Source: Chlamydiales bacterium | GTDB taxonomy: Bacteria; Chlamydiota; Chlamydiia; Chlamydiales; JAAKFR01 | DNA length: 52,599 nucleotides | Reading direction: 5' to 3' | NCBI GenBank assembly: GCA_022601635.1 | Contig: JAJACG010000003.1 | Location: forward strand, 1 to 52,599 | Shown: positions 40,639 through 49,516 of the stretch, one piece after another | Position numbering within the stretch: the first letter of the stretch is position 1 | How the letters are laid out: each line of letters opens with the position of its first letter | Made by a program: the position numbers and the translations under genes | Notes under the pieces: model-generated | What the model was told of the DNA's origin: nothing | What the model saw: the letters and a program-made list of their open reading frames with translations, nothing else | The model's database searches: none

Positions 40639-41631
40639 ATGACAGAAGCTGTCGGTTCAAATACCGTTTTTGTTCAGCAGAAAAGAGCTCTGCCAGCAGG
40701 CGCTATCGCCCTCGTGACCCTTGGAATTTTGGCTGTAGCAGCTGGCATTCTTGGCCGGATCCAGCCAAAAGGCTTCTCACAGATTGTAGCCAAGCACCTC
40801 GCAGCACCAAAAGTGCACTATTCGTTGATGGCAGCAGGTGGAGCCACCATTTTACTAGGACTTGCCGACATTGGCTTTGGTAGACGTGGCTCAAAACACT
40901 TCAAAAGAGCCTCTCTATTCAGAAGAGTGAATCTCGCTGTACGCCTACCGATACATGCTCTGCGTTCCCGGTTGGTACGTAATCAAGTGATTGGCAGCAA
41001 CAAGGATGTTCCAAAGATTAGCTGGTATAGGCGTGCTCGTATGAGTGGTGGTGAAACCTCTCAGTATGTCGCTGAGCTTAAAAGAGGAGGAGACCATATT
41101 CCTGCGGAGATTACTGATTTTGACCACATATATCCTGCGATGAACACTAACTACCCAGAATGTGGGCGGAACCTCATTTTTGTGGATCTTGTTCTAAAAG
41201 GAGTGATCGATCACATCGTCACACTAAAGATTGATCGCGATGCTGGAGAGATTCACTACTATGACTCAAAAGGACTCACTCTGAATGATCGCGCTGGAGC
41301 AGTTGTACGCGATTGGAAGAAACCTCTACCGCAGGTTGTCGAAGAGCTTGCTCAGGAATATAAGCGAGATAAGTCCTTTACTATTATTGAAAATACTAGG
41401 TGTGAGCAGTTTGATTGCCACAGTTGCGGTGTTATGGTCTCGATGAAAAAGTGCCTTTGGGCTAGAGCGCAAGAAGATGGATTAAGTTCAAAGAGCGAGA
41501 TCTTTTATAGGAATGAGTTGATATCGCATATGCAGTTGCCTGGAGACTATCAGCCAGTAGAAGTTGATCTTGATGCTATTATCGCAATGCCAGATTCTGA
41601 TAGTGACTCAGATATGTCTGAGTTGGAATAG
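40639..41631 (+). CDS. membrane-anchored Ulp1-like (CE clan, C48) cysteine protease
   Basis: 330 residues. Two hydrophobic helices (about 20-39 and 62-79) are followed by a basic region and a protease domain. The catalytic set of Ulp1/SENP proteases fits: His192, Asp209 in YYDSKG, Gln257 in EQFD and Cys263 in HSCGV. The spacing equals that of yeast Ulp1 as I recall it (His514, Asp531, Gln574, Cys580: 17 and 6 residues). Chlamydial ChlaDub1/2 have the same plan of membrane segment plus C48 domain and remove ubiquitin or NEDD8 in the host. An acidic Ser/Asp tail ends the protein. The ATG at 40639 has AGGAG 5-6 nt upstream. Confidence 0.8.
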   Translation: MTEAVGSNTVFVQQKRALPAGAIALVTLGILAVAAGILGRIQPKGFSQIVAKHLAAPKVHYSLMAAGGATILLGLADIGFGRRGSKHFKRASLFRRVNLAVRLPIHALRSRLVRNQVIGSNKDVPKISWYRRARMSGGETSQYVAELKRGGDHIPAEITDFDHIYPAMNTNYPECGRNLIFVDLVLKGVIDHIVTLKIDRDAGEIHYYDSKGLTLNDRAGAVVRDWKKPLPQVVEELAQEYKRDKSFTIIENTRCEQFDCHSCGVMVSMKKCLWARAQEDGLSSKSEIFYRNELISHMQLPGDYQPVEVDLDAIIAMPDSDSDSDMSELE

Positions 41632-42940
41632 TCCAGCTCCAATCTCTTGAAAGCGCGTTTGACTGCATCTCTGTCCACTTTTCAGAATTAAAGAGCGCAA
41701 AGCAGCGAGTCAGACACGCCTCAATCGCTTCGCTGCTCGCCTCCTCAAAAACAAAACCATCCACACCATCGATCACCGTATCCGCCAAACCGCCAGTCTT
41801 ACGCACAAGCGGTAATGTCCCATACCTCATCGCTATCATCTGCGTCAATCCACACGGCTCAAAAAGTGATGGCACTATGAGTAAGTCTGCCGCCGCAAAA
41901 AGTTGATGCGCTAGCTCCTCATCATAAAGCAATTGCAAGCTTATGTTGGGATTGTGTGCCAGCTCCTTCTTGAGGCTCGCAAACTGCTCTTGCGTCTTCG
42001 GATCACTCGCACTGCCAAGCAGGACAAACTGCCCACCACGCCTTTCTGTCATTCGAATCGCCGCCTCAATCAGATCAGGTCCTTTCTGCTCCACCAATCT
42101 CGCAATCGCTGTGACCAGCAGGTTGTCCTCTTTTGGCATATCCAGCTTCGTCTGAATCATCCGCTTCATCTCATCCTTGCCCGAAAGCATCGCTGAGGAA
42201 TAGGGAAAGGGAAGAAACTCATCCCTCTGCGGATTCCAGTAGCTGTAATCAATCCCATTCAAGATGCCCACCAACTTATCACGGTTACCATTCAAAAGCT
42301 GACAGAAGGGTCCACCAAAAGGCTTGGTCAAAATCTCCTCAGCATAGGTGGGCGATACCGTCGTAATCAGATCAGCAGCGACGAGCCCTCCACGCAGAAG
42401 CGAATAGTGATCCTCAAGCACAAAGTCAGAAAGCTCCATAAGACCGATTTTGTGCAGCGTTTCCTTAGAACAACCGCCTATGTAGGCCAAGTTGTGAATC
42501 GTCAAAATAGTACGAGCAGATGAATAAAGCTTTGCTACCAAAGCCGTATGCCAATCATGCAGATGCACCACATCCGGCGCCTCTTTCGATTCCAAAAGAG
42601 CTGTCGCCGCAGCACAAAAATAGGCGAAACGATCCGCATCATTCTCCGCACCATAGATCGTGTCAGATGCAAAAAATCCATTTTCAGGCTCGATCAGATG
42701 TAGAGAAACTCCCTCATAGTCAGATGAATAGAGGCGATTTTGCACCTGCTTGCCGTCGTAGGTGAAACTGAAGCGGTCTAGCTCTTCGCAAGGCCAACTG
42801 ATATGCCCATATTTGGGAAGCACAACCAGCACATCGTGACCAAGCTCCTGACTCTTGCGCGCCAGGCCAAGCAGGACATCACTCATTCCACCCACTTTGG
42901 CAAGAGGCGCAAATTCAGATGCAATATGAACAATTCTCAC
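41579..42940 (-). CDS. glgA: glycogen synthase
   Basis: 453 residues, family GT5, polymerises ADP-glucose (or UDP-glucose in Chlamydia) into alpha-1,4-glucan. The N-terminal EFAPLAKVGGMSDVL holds the KxGGL-type donor-binding motif, and the C-terminal LLIVPSLFEPCGLTQMIAM and GTLPLVRKTGGLADTV complete the GT-B active site. It is slightly shorter than E. coli GlgA (477). In C. trachomatis glgA (CT798) also precedes the rplY-pth-rpsF block. The stop region overlaps the protease gene end by 53 bp. Confidence 0.95.
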   Translation of the reverse strand: MRIVHIASEFAPLAKVGGMSDVLLGLARKSQELGHDVLVVLPKYGHISWPCEELDRFSFTYDGKQVQNRLYSSDYEGVSLHLIEPENGFFASDTIYGAENDADRFAYFCAAATALLESKEAPDVVHLHDWHTALVAKLYSSARTILTIHNLAYIGGCSKETLHKIGLMELSDFVLEDHYSLLRGGLVAADLITTVSPTYAEEILTKPFGGPFCQLLNGNRDKLVGILNGIDYSYWNPQRDEFLPFPYSSAMLSGKDEMKRMIQTKLDMPKEDNLLVTAIARLVEQKGPDLIEAAIRMTERRGGQFVLLGSASDPKTQEQFASLKKELAHNPNISLQLLYDEELAHQLFAAADLLIVPSLFEPCGLTQMIAMRYGTLPLVRKTGGLADTVIDGVDGFVFEEASSEAIEACLTRCFALFNSEKWTEMQSNALSRDWSWTIPTQTYLSHYQNLALR

Positions 42941-43013
42941 ACTGCTCTTTCTACTAAAAAAATAATTTACTGTTGATGGAAATCTTCTACTCTCTTAGAA
43001 TTCTCGAGCAAAA

Positions 43014-43085
43014 TGGGGTGTAGCCAAGCGGTAAGGCAGCGGTTTTTGGTACCGTGTATCGGAGGTTCGAATCCTTCCACCCCAA
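43014..43085 (+). tRNA. tRNA-Gln (anticodon TTG)
   Basis: 72 nt. Acceptor TGGGGTG pairs with CACCCCA (43078-43084) with discriminator A43085. The anticodon stem GCGGT/ACCGT encloses TTTTGGT, giving anticodon TTG. The T loop is TTCGAAT. No CCA is encoded. The next base is the first base of the prs ATG, so the tRNA's 3' end and the coding region touch with no spacer. Confidence 0.95.
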
Positions 43086-43997
43086 ATGCACATTTTCTCG
43101 GGTACATCACATCCTGAGTTTGCGCGGCACTTAGCAAGCGTACTCGATGTTGATTTGGGAAATGTCGCCTTCAAACCCTTCCCCGACGGGGAAATCGCTG
43201 TTCAAATCTGTGACAATGTTCGTGGCCAAGATGTCTATGTGGTTCAATCAATTGCTGGTCGCCCAAACGACATGCTGATGGAGCTGCTCATCATGCTCGA
43301 TGCGCTCAAACGCGCCTCTGCCAATAGCATGACAGTCGTCCTGCCCTACTTCGGCTACTCCAGACAGGATCGAAAAGATGAACCGCGCATGCCCATCACC
43401 GCCAAGCTGGTCGCCAATCTGCTCCAAGCAGCAGGCGCATCTCGCGTTTTGACCATGGATCTTCATGCAGGCCAAATCCAAGGATTTTTTGACATCCCAG
43501 TCGATAATCTCTACGGCCGCCCCCCGATTGCAGAAGCGATCTTGGAACGTGGATTCGATGACCCTATAGTGATGGCTCCCGATCTTGGCGCTATCAAAAT
43601 TGCTAGAGCCTATGCCAACCATCTGCGCTGCGACTACGCCGTCATGGACAAAAGAAGAAAGAGTAGTGAAGAGGTGGAGATGGCTTCAATCATCGGCCCC
43701 GATGTACGCGGCCAAAATGTACTTCTAGTCGATGATATGTGCTCCACTGGGGGTACCATGGCTAAAGCGGCTGAGCTGTGCAAAAAAGAGGGTGCTAAAA
43801 GAATTTTTGCCGCTTGCACACATGGTCTTCTTGTGGGCAATGCCAAAGAAAAAATTGAAAAAAGTGCGATTGAAAGATTTTTCTGTAGCGATACAGTGCC
43901 AGCTGAAGGTGTGGAAGTTGTCTCGGTCGTGCCTCTTTTTGCAGAGGCGATTCGTCGCATCCATCGAGCAGAGTCTCTATCAGCGATTTTTTGCTGA
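43086..43997 (+). CDS. prs: ribose-phosphate pyrophosphokinase
   Basis: Makes PRPP from ribose 5-phosphate and ATP. The 303-residue protein begins MHIFSGTSHPEF, the usual Prs start, and has the flexible-loop DRKDEPRMP, the catalytic DLHAGQIQGFF and the PRPP site VDDMCSTGGTM. The start codon immediately follows tRNA-Gln; no other in-frame start upstream is possible, and the only purine-rich segment is inside the tRNA T arm. It is therefore cotranscribed with the tRNA or translated from a leaderless mRNA created by tRNA 3' processing. Confidence 0.95.
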   Translation: MHIFSGTSHPEFARHLASVLDVDLGNVAFKPFPDGEIAVQICDNVRGQDVYVVQSIAGRPNDMLMELLIMLDALKRASANSMTVVLPYFGYSRQDRKDEPRMPITAKLVANLLQAAGASRVLTMDLHAGQIQGFFDIPVDNLYGRPPIAEAILERGFDDPIVMAPDLGAIKIARAYANHLRCDYAVMDKRRKSSEEVEMASIIGPDVRGQNVLLVDDMCSTGGTMAKAAELCKKEGAKRIFAACTHGLLVGNAKEKIEKSAIERFFCSDTVPAEGVEVVSVVPLFAEAIRRIHRAESLSAIFC

Positions 43998-44048
43998 CAA
44001 TAAAGCCCTATTTCACTAAACTCTCACATCAATAGGAGAGAAACGACT

Positions 44049-44597
44049 ATGCAACTAACTGTAAAGAGCCGCCAAGAGCGCAATACAAAAAAGATCCGCC
44101 GCGCAGGCAAGATTCCCGCTGTTCTCTATTCAAAAGGAGAGCAAGGTGAAAATATTGAGGTGGATGCAAACGAATTCAAAAAGATTTTGAACAAGACTCC
44201 TAAGGGGACTTTGAGTTCAAAAGTGTTTGAATTGGACGTTGAAGGCAAGAAGCGCAAGGCGATCGTAAAAGATATCCAATACCATGTGACCACATACAAT
44301 ATTTTGCATCTAGATTTTGAAGAGCTGCATGATGACGTACCGGTCAAATTGAATATCCCAGTACAGATGAAAAATAGTGTTGACTGTGTCGGTGTTAAAC
44401 TCGGTGGTGTTCTACGTCAGGTGATTCGTCAGATGATGGTCAAGGCGCTGCCAAAAGATATTCCAGATGGTTTTGAGATCGATGTGCTAGACATGCAGCT
44501 GGGCCACAGCAAGCGTCTAAATGAAATTGCGATCCCAGAGGGTGTGACACCCGTAGAGAAATTGGACAACGTTGCTGTGATCGTCGCGAGACGGTAA
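44049..44597 (+). CDS. rplY: 50S ribosomal protein L25 (Ctc form)
   Basis: 182 residues: an N-terminal L25 domain that binds 5S rRNA (RQERNTKKIRRAGKIPAVLYSK) and the C-terminal TL5/Ctc extension. TAGGAGAGAAAC before the ATG is a good ribosome-binding site. It is followed by pth with a 1-bp overlap (TAATG), the order known in Chlamydia (ctc, pth, rpsF, rpsR, rplI). Confidence 0.95.
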   Translation: MQLTVKSRQERNTKKIRRAGKIPAVLYSKGEQGENIEVDANEFKKILNKTPKGTLSSKVFELDVEGKKRKAIVKDIQYHVTTYNILHLDFEELHDDVPVKLNIPVQMKNSVDCVGVKLGGVLRQVIRQMMVKALPKDIPDGFEIDVLDMQLGHSKRLNEIAIPEGVTPVEKLDNVAVIVARR

Positions 44598-45181
44598 TGC
44601 ATCTCATTGTAGGGCTCGGGAATCCCGGCACCAAATATGAGAAAACACGGCACAATCTCGGCTACTTAGTAGCCGAAGCCTTTGCGAAGAAGCATGGCGG
44701 CTTATTCAAAAGGGCGTGGAAAGTCAAAGGACAGCTGGCAACAGCGGTCTATAATGAAAAGAGAGTCGCCATCCTACTGCCCACAACCTACATGAATTTG
44801 AGTGGGGAGGCGGTAAGGCGACTGGTCAACTACTATAGAGCCCAAGTGGGACAGTTGATGGTGGTGGTTGACGAAGTTTATCTGAAGTTTGGCCAATTGC
44901 GAATTCGCAAAAAGGGCGGCTCAGCTGGACACAACGGGATGCGCAGTATCGAAGATGAACTGCAAACCCAAGACTACCAGCGTCTACGGATGGGGGTAGG
45001 GCCTCAGGGTGAAATCCTGGGGGCGCTGGAGGACTTTGTGTTGGAGCCTTTCAGTAGGAAGGAGAGCGAATATTTAGATGCCTGTGTGGATCGCGGTGTC
45101 GCTCTTTTAGAGAAGTGGTTAGATGATGGAATCGACGATGCGATTCAGGCGGCTGGTGAGTATCGTCCCTTAATTGGATAG
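44597..45181 (+). CDS. pth: peptidyl-tRNA hydrolase
   Basis: Releases tRNA from stalled peptidyl-tRNA. The start LIVGLGNPGTKYEKTRHNLG contains the conserved Asn and the catalytic His20, and GGSAGHNGMRSIE follows. The residue segment VVVDEVYLKFG carries the conserved Asp. 194 residues, normal length. Translationally coupled to rplY. Confidence 0.95.
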   Translation: MHLIVGLGNPGTKYEKTRHNLGYLVAEAFAKKHGGLFKRAWKVKGQLATAVYNEKRVAILLPTTYMNLSGEAVRRLVNYYRAQVGQLMVVVDEVYLKFGQLRIRKKGGSAGHNGMRSIEDELQTQDYQRLRMGVGPQGEILGALEDFVLEPFSRKESEYLDACVDRGVALLEKWLDDGIDDAIQAAGEYRPLIG

Positions 45182-45186
45182 AAGGT

Positions 45187-45516
45187 ATGAAGAAGCAACT
45201 ATATGAGGGAATGTACATTCTCAGTTCAACTTTGAGCGAAGGCGCACGCGCTAAAGCTTTGGAGCGCATTGAGGGTGGCATTAAAGAGAAGGGCGGCGAG
45301 GTTCATAAGACTCACGATCAAGGCCGCAAAAAGCTCGCATATCAAATGCGCGGTGCAAAAGAGGGCCACTATTACTTGCTCTACTTTTCAGCGCCATCTG
45401 ATGCGCTTGATGAACTATGGAGTGATTATCATCTCAATGAAGATCTTATTCGCTTTATGACTCTTAGAGCGGACGAGGTTAAAGAAGAGATTAAATTTCA
45501 AGAACTTCCACAATAG
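45187..45516 (+). CDS. rpsF: 30S ribosomal protein S6
   Basis: 109 residues. The beta-alpha-beta fold begins [13 protein letters not shown] and contains the [20 protein letters not shown] central strands. It binds S18, encoded next. The spacing to pth is 5 bp and to rpsR 8 bp, so the block reads as one operon. Confidence 0.95.
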   Translation: MKKQLYEGMYILSSTLSEGARAKALERIEGGIKEKGGEVHKTHDQGRKKLAYQMRGAKEGHYYLLYFSAPSDALDELWSDYHLNEDLIRFMTLRADEVKEEIKFQELPQ

Positions 45517-45524
45517 AGGAAAGC

Positions 45525-45764
45525 ATGTCAAACTCACCTGAGTTTCGGAAAAAGCGTGGAAAGGCGTGTCCGTTCACGGCGGCTGGTTGGAAGAGTGTTG
45601 ATTACAAAGATGTCGAGACTCTGAAGCGTTTTATCACCGAAAAGGGCAAGATTCTGCCTAGAAGAATCACTGGCGTATCGGCTAAGTTCCAGCGCTATTT
45701 GAACAACGCAATCAAAAGAGCGCGCTACATTGGCCTGCTCCCATTCGTAGGGGAGGAGCAATGA
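45525..45764 (+). CDS. rpsR: 30S ribosomal protein S18
   Basis: 79 residues with the S18 signature [20 protein letters not shown] and RRITG. AGAGGAAAG precedes the ATG. The end overlaps rplI by 4 bp (ATGA). Confidence 0.95.
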   Translation: MSNSPEFRKKRGKACPFTAAGWKSVDYKDVETLKRFITEKGKILPRRITGVSAKFQRYLNNAIKRARYIGLLPFVGEEQ

Positions 45765-46264
45765 GACAGCAACTTCTTTTGTTGGAAGATGTAGATGGTT
45801 TGGGTCGCAGCGGTGAAGTTGTCACAGCAAAAGCGGGCCATGTCCGCAACTTTCTATTGCCAAAGGGCAAGGCACTTGTTGCAGACAAGCACACATTGAA
45901 GATGCAGGCGAAGCTCAAAGAGGAGCGTTCCAAGCAGGCTGAAGTGGATCGCAAGGAGGCTGAGGCGTATGCATTGAAGCTGAAAGAGATTGTGCTTGAG
46001 CAAGAGGTCAAGGTTGACACAGAGGGCAAGATGTATGGTTCTGTGACTCAGATGGAGATCATCAAGCTTTTGCAAGATGCTGGCCATGAGTTAGAGAGAC
46101 GCAATCTGCTTCTTCCGCATCCAATTAAGACGCTTGGCACACACTTAGTGAAGCTGCGTCTAAAAGAGGGTGTTGAGGCTGAGGTGCAAATGAAGGTAAC
46201 AGCTGAGGGCGGAGCTCCTGTAGTTGTTGAAGAGGTTGTTGAAGCGACCACACAAGGTGAGTAA
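45761..46264 (+). CDS. rplI: 50S ribosomal protein L9
   Basis: 167 residues: N-terminal rRNA-binding domain ([20 protein letters not shown], then [13 protein letters not shown]), the long connecting helix, and the C-terminal domain with [14 protein letters not shown]-terminal tail of about 15 residues rich in Glu and Val extends beyond E. coli L9 (149). It overlaps ispE by 8 bp. Confidence 0.95.
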   Translation: MRQQLLLLEDVDGLGRSGEVVTAKAGHVRNFLLPKGKALVADKHTLKMQAKLKEERSKQAEVDRKEAEAYALKLKEIVLEQEVKVDTEGKMYGSVTQMEIIKLLQDAGHELERRNLLLPHPIKTLGTHLVKLRLKEGVEAEVQMKVTAEGGAPVVVEEVVEATTQGE

Positions 46265-47048
46265 GCTCACCCTCTTTTCACCCGCCAAGATCAATCTCTG
46301 CCTCAAGGTTGTGGGAAAAAGGCCAGATGGCTACCACGACCTTGAGACAGTAATGCAGGCGATTGATCTTGGCGACACTATGACCTTTCAATTAGCTGAT
46401 CAAGATCGCCTCACCTGTAGTGACAAGAGTCTAGCGTGTGATCAGTCCAATTTTGTCTGGCAATCAGTCGAACTATTTCGTCAGAAGACAGCCCAAAAAT
46501 TTCAGATCCAGATCCATATTGAGAAGAGAATCCCGATGCAGCGCGGCCTTGGTGGCGGGAGCAGCAATGTGGCAACGACGCTCTACGCTCTCAATCAGCT
46601 ACTGGCAGTTCAGATTGAGGAGAGGCAGTTGCAGCAGTGGTCTGGGGAGGTGAGTTCTGATGCTCCCTTTTTCTTCTCAAAGGGGTGTGCATTTTGCACT
46701 TCAAAGGGGGAAGAGGTGCAGAATCAAAAGGTGGAGCCTAAAGAGGGGCTCTATCTGATCAATCCCGACTTTGGGCTGTCGACTAAGGAGGTCTTTGGCG
46801 CCTTTGACAGCCATCAGCTTGAGGGAAGCTTAGATGAGGCGGCTGCCATAGTTCAGCCTAAAATGGATGAGTTGAAGCGTGAATTGCAGAAGAGGTTCAA
46901 GAGAGTCTTTATGACAGGCTCTGGAAGCGCACTAGTCTGTGAGGGAGGGGAGCCAGAGGGCATCCCCATCCGCTTTATCGAGCGTCAAGAGTGCTGGTAT
47001 CCTACAAATCAAGATTGTCTAGCAAAAAGCGCGCTGGATCACTCATGA
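46257..47048 (+). CDS. ispE: 4-diphosphocytidyl-2-C-methyl-D-erythritol kinase
   Basis: A GHMP kinase of the non-mevalonate isoprenoid pathway. The signature PMQRGLGGGSSNVATTL is the ATP loop, and FSPAKINLCLKV opens the protein. The start is the GTG at 46257, which overlaps the rplI end; the upstream TTG at 46224 would add unconserved residues. 263 residues, slightly short of E. coli IspE (283). The Chlamydia homologue (ychB, CT804) has the same place after rplI. Confidence 0.93.
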   Translation: MSKLTLFSPAKINLCLKVVGKRPDGYHDLETVMQAIDLGDTMTFQLADQDRLTCSDKSLACDQSNFVWQSVELFRQKTAQKFQIQIHIEKRIPMQRGLGGGSSNVATTLYALNQLLAVQIEERQLQQWSGEVSSDAPFFFSKGCAFCTSKGEEVQNQKVEPKEGLYLINPDFGLSTKEVFGAFDSHQLEGSLDEAAAIVQPKMDELKRELQKRFKRVFMTGSGSALVCEGGEPEGIPIRFIERQECWYPTNQDCLAKSALDHS

Positions 47049-48447
47049 TCGATGGGAGTTTAGGGTCCGTAGCAGCCTTTTTTACCTTTGGCGCAGCAGC
47101 TTTTTTAGCCTTAGGAGCAGCCCCTCTTTTCACAAGCTCCCCACCCTTTTCAATTAGCCCCGCTTTACTGCGCAGCTTGAAGATGTGGTCAGCTTTTTTC
47201 TCGACGAGATTGCCATATTCTTGCTGAGCGTGACGCACGGCTTGAGTTGCAGCCTTCAAGTTGGTCAGCGCTGCTGAGAACTTGGCAGCTGTAGCAACAT
47301 CTTTTACTTCCAATCTCTCAAGGCCTTTGGAACTATCGTAAAACTCCCTTAGCGATTCTTTGATTGGCTTGCTAGTTGCTGCAAATTTACCAACAGTTTT
47401 ACAGAAGTCAGCAGTTGTAGAGACAATCTGATGCATATCGGTTTTGATCTCTTTTAGAGCTGCATCTCTATGTTTTTCTGTCTTTTGTCTCAGTTTCTCT
47501 ATGGTACCAGCTTTGATCATACCCTCTGGAGCTTTGCCGGGTCCAAAGTAAAGAGCACGTAGGGTCTTTCCATCATCCGTCTCAATTTGGAATTCGGTCT
47601 TACCATTGATCTGAGCTAATAGTTTCTCACATTTACTGACCGTCTGAACAGAGGTTTCGATCTCACCAAATCTTGTTGAGATTAAATCTGCTTGAGCTTT
47701 GGCAGTCTCAACCTTTTTGCGATGATCCTTCACTGTCTTATAGGCTGCTTTGGCCAGCTTTGTGATGTCGGTAGTATTCTCTGCCTTTTCTAACAATGGG
47801 CCAGCATTGCGGTACTGCTTATGCAAAGGAAGCTGAGCTACCGGTGCCATCATGCCAGGAGGAGGAGGAGGAGGGGGAATGCCACCCGGTCCAGTTGACA
47901 TTGGCGGAGGCGGGGGTGGAATACCTGCAGCTGGAGGAGTAGGTGCAGCAGTCGGTGATTGCCGTGCAGCGGGCTTTGGAGAGGTATCGCGACTCGGTAT
48001 TGATGCTGGAGATTCACCGCGGCTTCGAGGAGGAGTTACAGGTCCTACAAGCTCTTCTGTTTGACCCCTTGCAGATCTGAGTGTTTGATTCTCTTCTTCA
48101 AGGGCGTCCATTCTTTTGCTAAGTTTAGCCATTTCAGCTTTAAAGAACTTTTCAGCAGCTTTCTTGATCTTAAACATCTGAATATCTGCATCATGGCGGC
48201 TAACAACTGCTCCAACCTTTCCCTTGCTCGATGATGAAGCCTCGAGTTCATTTTCTAGCTCCTTAATCTTTGCCTCTAGTTTAGTTATCCTTGCCTTTAA
48301 GCCCCGCGTCTCTTTATCCCACTTACCCTTTTCTTCCTGAAAAAGCTTATTCGCCGTCTCTTTAACCTTCACCTCTTTAGCTTTCAGTTGCTGCTTGAGC
48401 TCTGAGCGAGTGAAGGTGTCTTTTTTATGTCCAGTTGGGTTTACCAA
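47002..48447 (-). CDS. coiled-coil protein with FH1-like polyproline segment and a Lys/Ala tail
   Basis: 481 residues from a TTG at 48447 that has AAGGAG six bases upstream; an ATG at 48501 has none. Domains in order: a long charged coiled coil (about 12-127), a Ser/Pro linker, two polyproline runs of 6 and 7 residues (about 177-182 and 191-197, with the GPGGI spacer between them), a helical region to about 440, and a tail AAPKAKKAAAPKVKKAA. The polyproline resembles formin FH1 profilin sites; the tail resembles histone H1. No enzyme domain is seen. It overlaps the ispE end. A host-directed cytoskeletal role is inference. Confidence 0.65.
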   Translation of the reverse strand: MVNPTGHKKDTFTRSELKQQLKAKEVKVKETANKLFQEEKGKWDKETRGLKARITKLEAKIKELENELEASSSSKGKVGAVVSRHDADIQMFKIKKAAEKFFKAEMAKLSKRMDALEEENQTLRSARGQTEELVGPVTPPRSRGESPASIPSRDTSPKPAARQSPTAAPTPPAAGIPPPPPPMSTGPGGIPPPPPPPGMMAPVAQLPLHKQYRNAGPLLEKAENTTDITKLAKAAYKTVKDHRKKVETAKAQADLISTRFGEIETSVQTVSKCEKLLAQINGKTEFQIETDDGKTLRALYFGPGKAPEGMIKAGTIEKLRQKTEKHRDAALKEIKTDMHQIVSTTADFCKTVGKFAATSKPIKESLREFYDSSKGLERLEVKDVATAAKFSAALTNLKAATQAVRHAQQEYGNLVEKKADHIFKLRSKAGLIEKGGELVKRGAAPKAKKAAAPKVKKAATDPKLPSIMSDPARFLLDNLDL

Positions 48448-48562
48448 AATTATCTCCTTATAATGATCTATGTTTATTTTACTTAGTTTATTGTTTAGCA
48501 TTCAAATTAAATGATTATAAATCCACTTTGGCCAAAAACTCACCTATGCTAGACTCACAGCC

Positions 48563-49516
48563 ATGATTATTCTCACAGGCGGCTGCGGCTTCATTGGATC
48601 CAATGTTCTTGAATGTCTCAATAAGCGAGGAATCACCGATGTCACTGTGGTTGATGAGTTTGACCAAACAGACAAGTGGAAAAATCTAGTCGGTAAAAGC
48701 TTCAGCGAAGTAATTGATAAGTCGCAAATATTTGACTATCTTGATGATAGTGTAACGGCAATTATCCATCTGGGTGCATGTTCAAGTACGGTAGAGAGGG
48801 ACTCTAACTTCTTGTTGGAGAATAACTATCGCTATTCTAAGAGGCTGGCTCAGTGGGCATTTGAGCGCAATGTACGGTTTATCTACGCTTCATCTGCAGC
48901 TACCTATGGCGATGGGAAGAGGGGATTTTCTGATGACCATGAGCTATTAGAGCAGTATGAGCCGCTCAACATGTATGGTTTTTCCAAGCATCTCTTCGAT
49001 TTGTGGCTCAAAAAAGAGGGGCTTTTAGAGCGAGCTGTCGGCCTGAAGTATTTTAATGTCTACGGACCCAATGAGTATCATAAGGGAAGGATGGCCTCAG
49101 CTATCTTGAAGATGGTGCCAGATGTGCAACAAGAGGGAAGGATTAAGCTCTTTGCATCATCTGAGCCTCAAAAGTTTGGTGATGGGGATCAGGTGCGCGA
49201 TTTCATTTATGTGAAGGATGCTGCTGAGATGACGGTGCAATTTCTGGAGAATGATTTAGGGGGAATTTTCAATGTGGGAACAGGTATTGAACAAACCTGG
49301 AACCAGTTGGCGCAAGGGGTGATCAAAGGAGTTGATTTGGGTGGTAAGATCGAGTATATCTCGATGCCGGCGGATTTAATAGGGAAGTACCAAAACTACA
49401 CGTGCGCTGAGATGAAGAAGTCCCATGCAAACAAGCTCTACATGCCGAAATTTTCATTGGAGGACGCCGTGGTAGACTATGTAAGAAATTACGTATTGCA
49501 AGAGCGTTATGTTTGA
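48563..49516 (+). CDS. hldD: ADP-L-glycero-D-manno-heptose 6-epimerase
   Basis: 317 residues, extended SDR. GGCGFIGSN at the N-terminus binds NADP and the YGFSK motif supplies the catalytic Tyr and Lys; the conserved FNVYGPNEYHKGRMAS segment identifies HldD. It makes ADP-L,D-heptose from the D,D form in the inner core LPS pathway. It overlaps hldE by 8 bp, so the two are one operon. TATGCT at 48545 is a possible -10. Confidence 0.93.
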   Translation: MIILTGGCGFIGSNVLECLNKRGITDVTVVDEFDQTDKWKNLVGKSFSEVIDKSQIFDYLDDSVTAIIHLGACSSTVERDSNFLLENNYRYSKRLAQWAFERNVRFIYASSAATYGDGKRGFSDDHELLEQYEPLNMYGFSKHLFDLWLKKEGLLERAVGLKYFNVYGPNEYHKGRMASAILKMVPDVQQEGRIKLFASSEPQKFGDGDQVRDFIYVKDAAEMTVQFLENDLGGIFNVGTGIEQTWNQLAQGVIKGVDLGGKIEYISMPADLIGKYQNYTCAEMKKSHANKLYMPKFSLEDAVVDYVRNYVLQERYV

